A stretch of DNA of 64,000 nt from assembly GCA_947561395.2 (NCBI GenBank), contig OX387182.1, positions 51,607,283 through 51,671,282 of the forward strand, written 5' to 3'. Shown here one piece after another: positions 22,824-34,003 of the stretch. The DNA is from Buxus sempervirens (Eukaryota > Streptophyta > Magnoliopsida > Buxales > Buxaceae). Both the position numbers and the translations under genes were made by a program. Below the pieces are notes generated by a model. The model saw only the letters and a program-made list of their open reading frames with translations. It was not told where the DNA came from and did no database searches. Within the stretch, counting starts at the first letter, position 1. Each line of letters begins with the position of its first letter.

Positions 22824-22832
22824 GTTTTTATA
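22824..22832 (-). promoter_or_regulatory. TATA box of the second receptor kinase
   Basis: TATAAAAAC on the minus strand, about 50 bp before the ATG at 22774. The implied 5' leader would be about 20 bases. Confidence 0.4.
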
Positions 22833-22859
22833 CTGTTCTCTTAATTTTGTCAACCATGA

Positions 22860-24890
22860 GTTTACAAGTCTCTGATGTAATATTAGGGTTTATTGTCTTC
22901 AAGATAATTATCCATTTATTTAATTCAAATCTTTCATTTCAGGAGAACAATTTGTATTGTATTTATTCTTGGAATTGAAGGCACGTATATTCGCCTGTGC
23001 TAAATTTATAGCAAGAATCCAGCACCTACAGTTCATCATTTTACTTTACTTGTATACATGCCTCATCAAAAGTGTTGGTTCAGAACATCAAGAGGTCTTA
23101 CTGGTTTTTTATGGCATCCATAGTTCACCTTATAGCATCCATATATTTTACTGATTAAGTAAATGATGAACAGGTCTTAAGTTGTTAGGATGTCAGAGTA
23201 TGGTTCATTCTCTGAGAGTTAAAAGTAGTTTCTTCATTGTCAACTCTTATTTAAGGCACTCTCTATATGAATTTGTCAGTTTAAGAATTCTGTATTACAA
23301 CTTGTAATAGTGATTTTTTTTAAACCTCAGTTCATATTGTTGCAGCTTGAATAAACTGCCAAACTGATGTTGACATGAAAGCTCCTGAAAGAGCCAAATG
23401 ACATCAATAAGGTGAGCTCCACGACTTTTTAAAGGCATCTCGTCATGTCTTTCTTTGAATTCATCTAGTTAACTGCCCAAAAGTTTACTGTTACTTAATT
23501 ATGTATTTTTTTACTTTTCTTTTTCTTTTTTCTGATTTGTATGCTTGTGTGTGCGTGTTTTGAGTGTGTACATGTATTTATTTCAACTTGTAAGCTGCAG
23601 ATAGAAAAAGCAACTCTGATATTGACGCCACAACTGCCCTTCATAGCTCGATCAACCAGAGAGTGGAAGCGTTCATGGTGAGGCCTGTCAACATTTTTGC
23701 ACAAGCGGTTTACTCCAGATCTTGATGAACCTAGGGAAGGTAATCTTGGAGTTTATGGCAATCCTCTTTTTCTCTTATTTACAATGACTGTTATGTGCTA
23801 ATTGCTTTTGTTCCCTGGGAAGGGCTTGTGCACAAGGCATGCAATCAATAGTTGAGCATAAGTGACAAATCTGAAAATTGTAACACATCTTTAGAAAAAC
23901 AGTACTGTACAATTGTGGTTTCTATTATGGAGGGCCGTCTAAATTTCCTCTCCTACTTTGATACAATCTTATCATTCTCCTGCTGGTTTTATATATATAT
24001 ATATATATATATCAAGTTCTTCATATGTGAGTGGCTGATGTGAGTATATGTACATTTATATATTATTCTATAAAGGGAGTGCCCATATTTTTGACTGACA
24101 TATGCTGCCCAAAGAGTCCCTCTCTTTTGTTTATATTTATTTCTATCTCCCAATTAGTTTATACAAAGTTTACAATGTCGTTTCAAATGATAATTCGCTA
24201 GGTGTCACTAGCGAAATATTGGCGAAATTTCACCAAAATGAGGGAAAAATCGCTAGAATCGAAAAAAGCTAAAAAAAAATGTAAATTCTTGATATTTCGC
24301 AACATTTCTCCGGAATCAGGGAAAATCTGATAATTTTTACTTGATGACAAGAACTAAAATTGAAGGGCATGAAAAACAAAAATCAGTGGCACATATCATT
24401 TGAGATTGGGATTAATCAATCTAATTAGTTTTTGAGGTTTTCATATATTTTCTTTGTCTTGGTTGATTTGATATTATTAGCATTCCATGTACTATGATGG
24501 TTCAGAATCACATTATTAATACGAGGTATGAAGATGTTCTCTCAATGCAGTAAACAAATATCACACCAAATAATACTAGGCAAGCATTCTGTTGAACAAT
24601 TCAATCTAGTTATGGAAGCATGTGTTGATGACGAGAGTTGGAGTATTTAGATATCATTGTGTCAATTTTTTTATTCTATCAACATTGCATGATGATAACG
24701 AAGTTCATAACTAATGAAGATTTGTTAGCAGGTCCTTTTCAATAAGTCAAAAGCAGGAATACTTCTGATATATACTACCAAGAGAGAGGCACCCTGCACG
24801 TGGCAAAAGAGCAGTGCAATGCCTTCTATCCCCTAAACCGTTTGAATATGCAATTGAAACTACTAGACTAGAGGTCGGGGAAAATAACAA
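22860..24890. other. Intergenic spacer without recognised gene
   Basis: No convincing coding region. A (TA)n microsatellite lies at 23990-24012. A small patch of repeated CGCTAG/GCGAAAT words at 24200-24310 looks like part of a dispersed repeat. Stretches near 23600-23750 have coding-like composition but no supportable frame. Confidence 0.45.
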
Positions 24891-25410
24891 CGCCTACTTT
24901 CACAAAACTCCAATGAAACATGAGATTCAAGAGGCTCTCTTAAGTTTAAATTATCAGAGGGGCAAGGAAGTAGGTTGATCAAAGAAGTTACTGTAGAGAT
25001 CAGATCTGTGCTATTTGGTTTTCACCAAGAGAAAGCAGGGCCTGATGGGTTTGGTTTACTGCTGTTTTTTTTTTTTTCCATCAAGTTTGGGACATTGTTG
25101 GTAATGATGTGCTTGCAGCGAGAAGTAGTTTTTTCCGAACAGGTGAGTTGCTAAAGCAAATAAATCACAAATTCCTCACCCTTGTTCCAAAGTGCGAGAA
25201 CCAACAGAAGTGGGAGTTTTTTGGCCTATTACATGTATAAATATGTTGCTAAATTGCTGATTCCAAGCACCGGACGGTTGTGCCAAGCAAGAGTAGTTTT
25301 GATAATGTATTGATCACTGATCACTTACTTCTCCATAATTACTATCTTAATAATGGTTTTCCAAGATGTGCCCTTAAGAAAGACATTATAGAAGAATATG
25401 ATCTATTAGA
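24890..25410 (+). mobile_element. L1-type LINE reverse transcriptase fragment
   Basis: Decayed plus-strand reading with the start of the plant LINE reverse transcriptase: LFGFHQEKAGPDGF is the family motif around APGPDGF. It is followed by a FF...W-like stretch, then traces of the LIPK and VL-type blocks. Several frame changes and stops mark it as old and dead. No ends are visible. Confidence 0.7.
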
Positions 25411-25423
25411 ATAAGAGATGACA

Positions 25424-25690
25424 ATATATGAGCGGGTTAAACACGTAACCTGTCCTGCCTCACTCCTAATGGTTAGGGTTTGGTATACCTAAAATGGGGT
25501 TTTTACCTGCTTGCTTCTAATGGTTAGGGTTTGGTATGCCTAAAATGGGGTTAAGGGCGGGTTTAGTTTTAGCCCAACCTGCCCCGAACCGGATCTTCAT
25601 ATTTTAAACTATTACTTTTATATGTTTTAAATATTATTTTCATATATATTTTATATAAAAATAAATATTTTATTAATAAATATGTGATTA
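25424..25690. repeat. Dispersed repeat related to the MITE at 5721-6104
   Basis: Shares AATGGTTAGGGTTTGG, a GGGTTTAG...AGCCCAACCT block and TTTTATATGTTTTAAATATT with the inside of the 5721-6104 MITE. A unit of about 60 bp around TAATGGTTAGGGTTTGGTAT is duplicated here (about 25470-25545). No clear inverted ends or target duplication were found, so it is probably truncated. Confidence 0.6.
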
Positions 25691-25796
25691 AAGGAAAACT
25701 TCATGTAAACTATCAAAACAAATATTATACATTTGAGATAGGCTATCTAATACCTTATATATGTATTATTATTATAAAGTGAAACCCCTGTTCCTG

Positions 25797-25945
25797 GCTT
25801 ACATTTGATACCAAAAACACCCTCCACTTCTTAATTAAACTAACTCCTACACCAATTCGTTAATGCAACTTTTATCAATAACTAAGTGCCTAATATTTTA
25901 ATACCCAAAAAGCCCTCAATTCACTTTCAAATTTGTTATGTGCAT
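25797..25945. repeat. Dispersed repeat, copy 1 of 2
   Basis: Matches 31690-31850 in the same orientation. Shared words are ACATTTGATA, ACCCTCCACTT, TTCGTTAATGC and ATTTTAATACCCAAAA. It is non-coding and of unknown class. Confidence 0.65.
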
Positions 25946-26249
25946 AAAGGTTCAATAAATTAAAATTTTCAATGCTTATTGTTATCTAGGATAACACTCA
26001 TATTTATAAATATCATTTAACCACAAAATTAAATATTGTAATTAACTCATCTTAGAGATCCTTCAAAACATGGAAAATTTTTAATGCTTCTTGTTATGTG
26101 CGATAAGTTATCTTTATAAATTTGGTTTGAACACGAAATGAAATAGGGTAATTTTTAACTAGGAGGATGATGGAATGAAAAGGAAGAAGATTGGGAAGAT
26201 GGTGAGGGAGATGTGATTCTGGACTTGGGAATTATCGTATACTCAAAAC

Positions 26250-26700
26250 TATAAAGGGTTACGGACGAACCGATGGCTTTAAAAGATCAGACCGCTTGTG
26301 CAATAGGCCAGTGTGGCTCATCCAATTCAGCTGCTTCAAGCGTGTTGATTAGTGAAGGAATCGGTTTGGCAAAACCGATAAAGCGAACCAAGCTGGCTGT
26401 TTTGAGAAGCCAAAAAGAGTGGTTGTCCACTTGGTATCGGTTCATCGGGCCATTCCAGGCTGTGGGGAACCGGTTCGTTATCCTTCGACTGTAAAGAGCG
26501 GGAGGTCTTCGCTGCTCTGTGAAGCCAGTCTGACGCGGTACCCTTCCTCTTCAGGGGCCAAGAGATCCCAGCCTTTGCTTGGATCATATGGTTCACCTCT
26601 TCACTTGGACCAGACAAGCCAGTAGATACCCCCATCAGACCTAACCAAGGTTCCTTTGTGGTTCTAAGTTGGCTGAGGGGGATTTAGGAACACCATGTAA
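26250..26700. other. Higher-GC block of unknown origin
   Basis: This segment is clearly richer in G and C than its flanks and is open in several frames, but I recognise no domain. It contains repeated CCGGTTCG/CGATAAAGCGAAC-like words. It may be a transposon interior or an old retroelement fragment. Confidence 0.3.
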
Positions 26701-26857
26701 AGATGAAAATGGGAATGAGTTACCAAACACATTTTCACTCCTATTTTTTCTTGTAGTTGTAGATTATTTCTCTTCTCTTTTTACTTATAATCTTTAACAC
26801 AAAGCTCTAGACTTCAAACACTTCCCATCTATATCTATACTATTAATCTATCTAGTA

Positions 26858-27028
26858 TCTATACATAAAGGGAAGATGGGGGAATATTCCTTTTAGATTT
26901 TGGCCCCCTTTTCTTTTTCCAAACATTGTCCTCCCCAAACAAAACAATCCCGCACTATTTTAAACTAACTTGGACTGTTTATTTAAGTGGGTCACGTTTT
27001 CTACGCACGTAGCGCGTGCAGCTCCTAG
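26858..27028 (+). mobile_element. Short non-autonomous Helitron (171 bp)
   Basis: Begins TCTATACATAAAGGGAAG after a host A and ends CTAG before a host T, as Helitrons do (TC...CTRR between A and T). A GCACG/CGTGC hairpin with a 5-base loop lies about 8 bases before the end. The 5' part (GGGGGAATATTCC, then GGCC) is shared with 44583-44660 and, less well, with 10350-10400. An alternative TCTATACTATT start lies at 26834. Confidence 0.65.
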
Positions 27029-27234
27029 TAGAAGAAAGATAAAACAAGCTGGCTTTTATGTACCACCATTAATATGTTCTTACTAATCATGCTTTATTGG
27101 GACTGTTAGAGATTTGTGTTAAAGATGGCAAATCAAAAGAGAAGACAAATAATTAAGCTATAGCCACATGAACCAATAGGAGTATGAAGGCAGCCAAAAA
27201 TAGCTTCTTCTCATTCTCTATTTAAAAGGAGGTT

Positions 27235-28830
27235 TTTGACAGCCAAATGGGAGGTGTGGATATGTTGCTCCGAAATTGGGCCGGTGTGGACACGTGTCGA
27301 GGGTGATGATGTGTCTCTACGCGGGCGTACCAGTATCGTTTGATACAAATGATTTTCGGGTCGAACCCTGACCCTGGGCACCTGTTCCGAATCTGAACCG
27401 GAATCGGTCCAGTCGTACTGCAAGTCACTTGTAATAAAATGGGTCAGGCGATGATATGAAGACTAGGGGTCCGGTCTTCGTTTGGGTTCTTGTAAGTGTT
27501 TGAAAGTGAAAGCAACTAATGGCACACAAATCCTTTTATTATAAAATCGGCCGACGAGCCGAAAGCGACAACAGATACTCCTCAAAATGGAAACAAAAAG
27601 TACAAAAGAAAACCGACAGGGCTTGCAGGAGCGGCCTGTCCTGGTCTTATAGCCGTAATCTGGTATAAGCGCAGGAGGAAGGGGGCGGCTGCTAGCAAAG
27701 TCAGTTCAGGGGGTTCACCTTGGATTGCTGCTTACCCTAAAATACACAAGTCACCTGGCGTGATCAGAGCGAGTCTCGGGACCGGCTGCTCGGGATTCTG
27801 TAAACACAGAACTGCGAGTCAGGGGCGGCCTCAACTTACTCTCCGGTGGCAGGATTCTAGTGTTAATCGGAGTAAAGAGGGGTCGAAGATGTCACTGCGA
27901 CTGGAAGCAGTGAGAGAGGTCCTAGTTTATCCTTCTGTATTAGAGGGGATAAAGGATCACGGATGATCAAAATAATATAATAACCGGTTGCGGTTGGGTG
28001 GATTGTGTCCTTGAGCTCTTCGAATTGGTGCCTTTTATAGCTGATTTTTGACGGTTTGCTCAACGTCCTACTCTTGCACGATCTTCATGGTGGTTGGTCG
28101 TCTTCAGTTCCAAAACGATAACCGCTCGGCCACGATCTTCAACTGGTTTATCCTTGAACGACCGATGACACGATCTTCTGATATTCGTGGTTTTGTCGTG
28201 ACTCAAACTGTATTCTTGGTTCTGTGTTCATGCTGACGTGGCTTAACCAACTATGCGAGGTCTACATGCTTTGATGCCATGGCCTAAATATGTCACATAG
28301 GCACCACGTGTCATTTTCTTATTCGTCGGTCATATAGGGTGTAAACAGGATAACATTTGTCACTTTTATCAGGATCAGAAGGAGACTCTTGAACATCTAT
28401 GGGTTCTATGCCCCTTCTCTCGAGCTGTTTGGTTCAAATCATTGGGTGGAACAATCCAACGATCTAACAAAATTACAAGCCCCAGTAACTGATTCTAATT
28501 CAACTGAATTTTTATCAGGTGTCGCTAATTTTGGATGGGCGATGTGAAAAATGAGGAATGCCATGATTTTTGAAGCCAGGTCTCAACATCATACCAAAAC
28601 TACAAGATTATTCCAACCTCCTGAAAACCCCACAACTGAATCCAAGAAAGAGATTGACGACAACACAAGGAGGTTTTGAAGTTAGCTGTTGCGCTTAGAT
28701 GTTCTCATCCATGTAATCCCTTGAAGGTGATTCTTTGGCCATTATCCAACTCTTGATTAGGGGTCTTCTGTTTGAACTCAAAGAGCTCAGTCTGTGTTTT
28801 CAGTCTCTTATATATCTTTTCCTACACTTT
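27235..28830 (+). mobile_element. L1-type LINE fragment with zinc-binding C-terminus, interrupted by a solo LTR
   Basis: Right of the LTR, from 28353, the plus strand reads the zf-RVT region typical of plant L1 ends (ICHFYQDQKETLEHLWVLCP, with SRAVWF following). The few codons left of the LTR (about 27235-27262) stay in register with it. Downstream to about 28830 is a decayed tail. Stops are present and the 5' part is missing. Confidence 0.7.
27263..28347 (-). mobile_element. Solo LTR of an LTR retrotransposon (1085 bp)
   Basis: Starts TG and ends CA, and a perfect 5-bp duplication GGATA lies on both sides (27258-27262 and 28348-28352). On the minus strand it has a TATA box (CTATAAAAGG, 28031-28040) and an AATAAA signal (27531-27540) in the order expected for an LTR. 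There is no internal region or second LTR, so it is a recombination relic. The family is unclear; size and higher GC would suit Ty3/Gypsy. The intact target duplication suggests moderate age. It sits inside the LINE fragment. Confidence 0.82.
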
Positions 28831-28837
28831 TAGAGAG

Positions 28838-28911
28838 ATGGCTGTTTTGAAAAGTCTCACTTTTATTAAAAATTCTTCACAATGTAAGGGCTGTTTTGAA
28901 AAGTCTCACTT
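28838..28911. repeat. Short direct repeat, two copies
   Basis: GCTGTTTTGAAAAGTCTCAC occurs at about 28841-28860 and again at about 28889-28908, with about 28 bases between the copies. Confidence 0.75.
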
Positions 28912-29339
28912 TTTTGGCACGATTCCCAAGAGATCGCCTCGTATATAATATAGATAGATATGCTTCTACAGGGGCAAGTTTGTCTTTATACTTTTTACTT
29001 TCTAAATGATAGTCCTTAATATTTTTCTAAATCTTTTGATGTCCCAAAAATATTACCAAGGTTTCCTTTTTCATTTGCCTACATGCAGTATTGTACGTGC
29101 CACCTACTACTTAACATAATTAATTAAGATGAGTTCTTAATGACTTGATTTATGCTCGTTACGTCATAATCTTAATCCAATTAAATACAAATGGGAATTA
29201 GAGAGCCTAAACGGACATTTCATGATCATGGAAGGAACCAATTATTAATGGAATCATATTTATAAAACAAAAAATCAAATCCATTATTTAAAAAAGGTTA
29301 GTCATAGCCTGAACCATCTTTATAAATAACAATCCATTC

Positions 29340-30400
29340 CGACCCTTTTAAGTGCATTCAAGATGCTGCCAATAAAAGAAGTGACCGGAAGCATTTGAAA
29401 ACGGCAGACATAGGCATAAATATGAATGTTTCTACATATATGTCCAGATTCATGATTAAAGTTTTGTACCTGAATCTTTCTGCCATTTATGATTATGTTC
29501 ATTATTGGGAAATTTTGAATAGGGACTTTATCACAGTTTTTTTTTTTTGGGTAGGAAATATGCATGTTTAGGCATTTTCATTCAAAAGGATGAGCAGTAC
29601 ATCATCATAAACCAAAACAAAAGAGGTACAAGATGACCATATCAGCAGGCTAATGATGCAAAGTAATTCAAAATCATAACTCCGACCATAAACCCCTGCG
29701 ATTGCTCTTGTGAAAAGGAAATTCAGGCTAGTAGCCGGAGCCACTCTAGCCGATGAGAGACCATCGGTAACGCCTGAGAAATGGTCCACATGAAAGTGGA
29801 TTTGTAAACCCATCAAGTGGGAAGTTGGTGCCAAATCGGCAACAGCAAGAAGGTTAGTGATAAAAACATCAACACTAACCAGAGCAAGAAGCAAATCGGC
29901 TTGGAGGGTTATCTAAGGACTGGGATTCCAAACAACCAACACCTGGATCAACAACAAAAGATCACCACCATGGATGGAAGACGGAAACAAACAGTGGACG
30001 GTGAGCAAACCAAAAAACAAATCAACCTTCGATTTGGACAAAACAGACATTTGAGCACTACACAAAACAAAGAAGAAACCTAACAACCCATACGACTGAA
30101 AAGGAGGACGAGCAGACAGCCGGCGACAATTGTCAACCTCTCCGAGGCAAAACGAACACTAACCGTAGTCGTCGTCCATATCAGAAGGGTCATCATCATC
30201 TTCCTATTCTTTGTTCGCATCAAAAGCCATCAGTCACAACTACCCAACACCAAAGAACTTCTGCCTTTTGTCACTCACGTGACTACCGTTTGTGCCGTTT
30301 TCCGGCCGCTGGAAAACCCTCGCAAAGACCCTCGCTCGTCACAGAAAACCCTTGACTTCATCACAGTTAGGTACATCATAGATACAGTATAAATTTATAT
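29340..30400. repeat. Local duplicate of 33185-33390, carrying a retroposon
   Basis: 29350-29536 and 30355-30380 together match 33190-33385: GACCGGAAGC/GGCCGGAAGC, ATATGAATGT, TATGTTCATTA, and TCACAGTTAGGTACATCATAGA against TCACGGTTAGGTACATCATAGA. The only large difference is the 818-bp retroposon. I do not know what the duplicated segment was. Confidence 0.75.
29537..30354 (-). mobile_element. Poly(A)-tailed non-autonomous retroposon (818 bp)
   Basis: The minus strand ends in a poly(A) tail (the T run at 29537-29548). The flanks are a 12-bp duplication with one mismatch, ACTTTATCACAG (29525-29536) and ACTTCATCACAG (30355-30366). The paralogous segment at 33185-33390 lacks the insert and so marks the empty site. 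No reverse transcriptase is encoded. The 5' end on the minus strand is GC-rich. The tail motif resembles that of 7120-8040. Confidence 0.78.
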
Positions 30401-30520
30401 GAAAGAAAATAACAAAGGGATTAGAGTCTATTTGTATTAAACTAAGATAAATCTTCTATTCTCAATCCTTCAACTCTTCTATGCTATCATCAAATATTAT
30501 AGATTACCCTACACGTGGAA

Positions 30521-30660
30521 TATTTTTTCTCAACAGGTGGAGTGGAGGTTTGAACCCGGGACCTCGGCGCTAGCCTAAGGCTCTGATACCATAGAAAACA
30601 TTGTTCCTGCTAAAAGCTTAAGCTGATAATAGGAGTGAACTTTATATATTTAATTATATT
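30521..30660. repeat. Dispersed repeat with GGTTTGAACCC and AAAAGCTTAAG
   Basis: Contains GGTTTGAACCCGGGACCTC, CTCTGATACCAT and AAAAGCTTAAGCTGATA. The last two also occur at 4905-5000. The first resembles a tRNA B box, which would fit a SINE, but no A box or tail was identified. Confidence 0.4.
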
Positions 30661-30708
30661 CCTAACAGTCATCCAATATATAACTTCCTTCAAATGGTGA
30701 TCAATTAG

Positions 30709-30927
30709 CAGTGGCGGGACTAGGCTATCCTTAGGGGTGGCAATTGCCCCCCCTAAATTTTTATTTTTTAATTAAAAGTATATATTTTTAATTGAAATTT
30801 ATGTTTTGCCCCCCCTAAAATTTCTGGTTTGCCCCTCTATCTCCATGAAATTTCTATATTTTATGTATAAGTGTTAATTGAAAATTTTTTTTGCCCCCTC
30901 AAGTTTGGAGTGCTGGTTCCGCCACTG
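30709..30927. mobile_element. hAT-type MITE (219 bp), copy 1 of a local family
   Basis: The ends CAGTGGCGGGACTAGG and CTGGTTCCGCCACTG are inverted repeats. A perfect 8-bp duplication TCAATTAG flanks it (30701-30708 and 30928-30935). The interior contains GCCCCCCCTAAA blocks. The same family lies in the opposite orientation at 35633-35850. Confidence 0.9.
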
Positions 30928-31017
30928 TCAATTAGTAGATATTTTTCTTATAACTTGAGCTTCATTTCTTCCGCGTTAGTTAATAGAGGCTGTCTTAGTC
31001 AATGAAATTTCTCAACC

Positions 31018-31200
31018 ATGCAACCAAATTCACGCTTAACCCTTAAACTTCATCCTCACAAATCAAACTTTTCTCTATTTAGACATACCAAACCACTTGA
31101 AATAGCCGTACGATATCTGAGATTAACCCTTAAGCTTTATCTTCACAAATCAAACTTTTTTCTTAGACATATCAAACCACTCAAAATAGTCATCAAGAGA
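31018..31200. repeat. Tandem repeat of about 90 bp
   Basis: Two copies of a unit containing TTAACCCTTAA, CACAAATCAAACTTTT and TAGACATA(C/T)CAAACCACT. The 96-codon open frame across it (31018-31308) only reflects the repeat and has no family resemblance. Confidence 0.65.
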
Positions 31201-31309
31201 CATCAACCAATCTTGAAAGAAATAAGAATTAATCAAGAGTTCCAAAGAAATCTAGAGTGCTTATATGCACCCACTGAGCAACTTCATCAAATCCATATAT
31301 CTTCTTGAT

Positions 31310-32860
31310 TGTCGATCAGGTTGATCTCAGAATATTTTGGAAAGATAGCATATGTTGTCTATCATCATGTCTGACAAGAAGTTGTACTGACATATATTAT
31401 TTCTTAGACCTTGATATATTACACTTTTATTTTGGGTCTATATTGTGCTAACTCTTGCACTGCCTTCAAAAACTTCCTCATCATTTAGAAATTCCTTAAG
31501 TAGCATGTCCATCTGTTCTATGGCCTCTTCAATACCTACAACATATTTCGGATGTTGATCACTATATAAGTGAGTCCACCCTGCATTCACTTTTTGAGTA
31601 GTTGAACCTCCTATGCACTAGCTCAAGTAAAAAGTCATCTTGCTATAATTAGGAAAAGCTTTGGTGCACTTACATCTACTGCTAGCATCTGGCTGACATT
31701 TGATATAAAAATACCCTCCACTTTTTTTTTATCAAATTAATTCCTACACCCATTCGTTAATGCTACATGTCTTAATAACTAACTGCCTAACATTTTAATA
31801 CCCAAAACGTTTTCAATTCTCTATCAAATTTGCTACACGCATATCGAGTGTATTCCCCTAATAAGACTCATTACTTTGAATACTCATTTCCTTCTTTTGT
31901 TTTTTTTTCCTCCCTAAATCCCAAAGCTCTTCCTTTTTTATGAATTTTTTTTTTTTTTTGCCCTTTTGCTTTAGTGTATGCCAATTCCAAGCAACCAACA
32001 TAGGAGACGCTAAAGGAGATAACTTACTTTATTAGATTTCTTATTATGCACGTCAAACCCCAAATTAGATCCCATAAACCTGCCTTCTCTCCTTAAAACA
32101 TGTGAGAGTCGGCCACTTTCTTCCATCTGCTGCAGTCTTCTTCTTTTTTAAAGTCTTTTAATATCAGGAATCTGTGATTTTGCCCTCACGCAACTGTTGT
32201 CCAAAATGTCATGTTCAAAGACCCTTTGCAAAGCTTCGATCTAAAAATTCCTTGGCAAGTTGGTTTTATAATTAAATTAATCTCTCATCACATGAACTTG
32301 CAATTGCCAAGAAGCAGACTCGACCCTAATGTCCGGTCACTGTCATGTGCTTATTTATTTTGAAAATTGTCGTCAATAGACTCAACCCAAAAGGGATCTA
32401 TATATGAGAAGATAAAATGATTATTTTGCAGCTCTTGTAAACAAGATAACTTAATTTTCTTCTTTTTTCTCCTTCGTGAAAAACCTTGGTTAGAAGTTAG
32501 TTTCATCTTAACATATTTATAGAATAGTAATTCTCAAATCATTTATCAACATTAAAGGCTACATCTTTATTTATAATCCATTAATGTTTATATCCATTAA
32601 TCCTATCATATATAAATACCCAATACACTTTATGTTTAATAGGAGCATATTTATGTAAGAAAACAAAATTGATTGTGCTAGGATTTTTATTTTGATGGGA
32701 TGACATCATCTTCCTGTTGTTGAAATGGGACGATTCTGCATAGAGCATCCCACAGTTAGTGTTTTTTCCTTTTTATAAATACTTTACCTATTTTTTTCTT
32801 TTTTTATAAATATTTTATCTGGGCCCATTAGACGTGTCATCCATGTGAAAGCTTTCCATT
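31310..32860. other. Intergenic spacer; holds copy 2 of a dispersed repeat
   Basis: 31690-31850 is the second copy of the repeat at 25797-25945. The rest is AT-rich, with long T runs near 31715, 31905 and 31950. A direct repeat of a TTTTTATAAATA-type unit lies near 32770-32820. No gene is seen. Confidence 0.5.
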
Positions 32861-32867
32861 GATGGTT

Positions 32868-33092
32868 TTTGCAATTTTTTCCTGCATATACAAATGCATT
32901 TGAGGGAGATGTTGCCACGAGTACGAGTAGCATCCAATGGTTAAGATTTTTCCTTATTTTCTTTTTTAATCTTGCTATAAATGTATAGCAGTATAGGGGT
33001 TTTTTTTTGTTGAAAACACCTTAACCGTTGAATGTTGCATGTAATTAGAACCTCCCCCAGACCATATGGACAAATGCAGGAAAAATTGCAAA
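32868..33092. repeat. Foldback element, arms of about 85 bp
   Basis: The left arm (TTGCAATTTTTTCCTGCAT, GAGGGAGATGTTGC, CAATGGTTAAG) pairs with the right arm read in reverse (TTGCAATTTTTCCTGCAT, GGGGGAGGTT, CAACGGTTAAGG). A middle of about 50 bases separates the arms. The arms are imperfect. It looks like a foldback MITE; no target duplication was found. Confidence 0.65.
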
Positions 33093-33184
33093 GGATATCA
33101 ACCCACCCAATTGACACTCCTTAGGAATGAGAACCCTAACCGATATTTACTCCTCAATTTCTTGCCCCTTTTTTCTCCCTTCAA

Positions 33185-33390
33185 GTGATATGAATGCTAC
33201 CATTAAAAAAAATGGCCGGAAGCCTTGGACAAGGAAGACAATTTAACGGCTAATATATGAATGTGTTCACAAATATGGCCAGATTCAGACTTGAATTTTT
33301 ATTGGTGAATCTTTCCGTAGTCATGACTATGTTCATTACTGGAGAATGAGGCCTTCATCACGGTTAGGTACATCATAGAGTGTAAATAAG
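33185..33390. repeat. Local duplicate of 29340-30400 without the retroposon
   Basis: Runs from about GCTACCATT to GGTTAGGTACATCATAGAG and aligns with 29350-29536 plus 30355-30380. It keeps the uninterrupted TTCATCACGGTTAGG at the point where the other copy holds the 818-bp insert. Confidence 0.75.
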
Positions 33391-33655
33391 GATATTAGAA
33401 AAATCTTGCATTTCCACTTCCATACATCCCTTTATAAGAAGAATGTGTAGGTAAAGCGAGGTGTTCCACTTTGGGAAGCATGCCAAATATTATGTTCGTT
33501 TCCCAAGATGTCCTTAGATTTCATTATTAAGCCTCACTACTGTAAAGGGTTAAATAGACATTCATTTCTTAGTCATCTAAAACTTAAGCAATTGTAAAAT
33601 TGTTCTCTCCCACCTTTTCCTGTATCATCATCACTTCTTTTTCTACAGACTTGAA

Positions 33656-33789
33656 ATCGGCTGGAGCCCCTTGCTGGAATATCTGCTGGTCCAACGGTGA
33701 GTGGGGTATACACGTCTGTGAATGATTCTAACATGTACACCACACTCACCGTTGGACTAGCAGATTTTCCACCGTAGGCTCCAGCTGAT
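33656..33789. repeat. Strong foldback hairpin, arms of about 57 bp
   Basis: The arms start at 33656 (ATCGGCTGGAGCC) and end at 33789 (GGCTCCAGCTGAT). The perfectly pairing core is GTCCAACGGTGAGTG against CACTCACCGTTGGAC. The loop is about 21 bases (33713-33733). Size and near-complete pairing fit a foldback MITE or a young microRNA-like locus. Confidence 0.75.
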
Positions 33790-34003
33790 ATGGCCTCCTT
33801 TCTTGGTACGTCTAAGGTTATTGTACGTCACCCTGCTAGTCCTTGTAATGGAACCAGGACCACCTTACATATTTCGGTGACTTGGCAATTGAAGTCAAGA
33901 AAACGCGGCAAAAGGGTACGGCGACAGTTCACGTTCAAATATTCAAACCGTGTGATATTAAAATCAGGAAAAGATTGTTTGAAGGGTAAAAGTCTAAGCC
34001 AAC

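Noticed and set aside
26273-26635. Overlapping open frames on both strands in the GC-rich block
   Set aside because: Both strands are open because the segment is GC-rich. No domain or start context supports either.
27102-27257. Possible second LTR beginning TGTTAGAGATTTG with a TATA-like TATTTAAAA
   Set aside because: No matching end, no target duplication and no internal region. The adjoining bases read as LINE sequence instead.
30521-30600. SINE with tRNA-like promoter
   Set aside because: One B-box-like word is not enough. No A box at the right spacing and no defined tail or target duplication.
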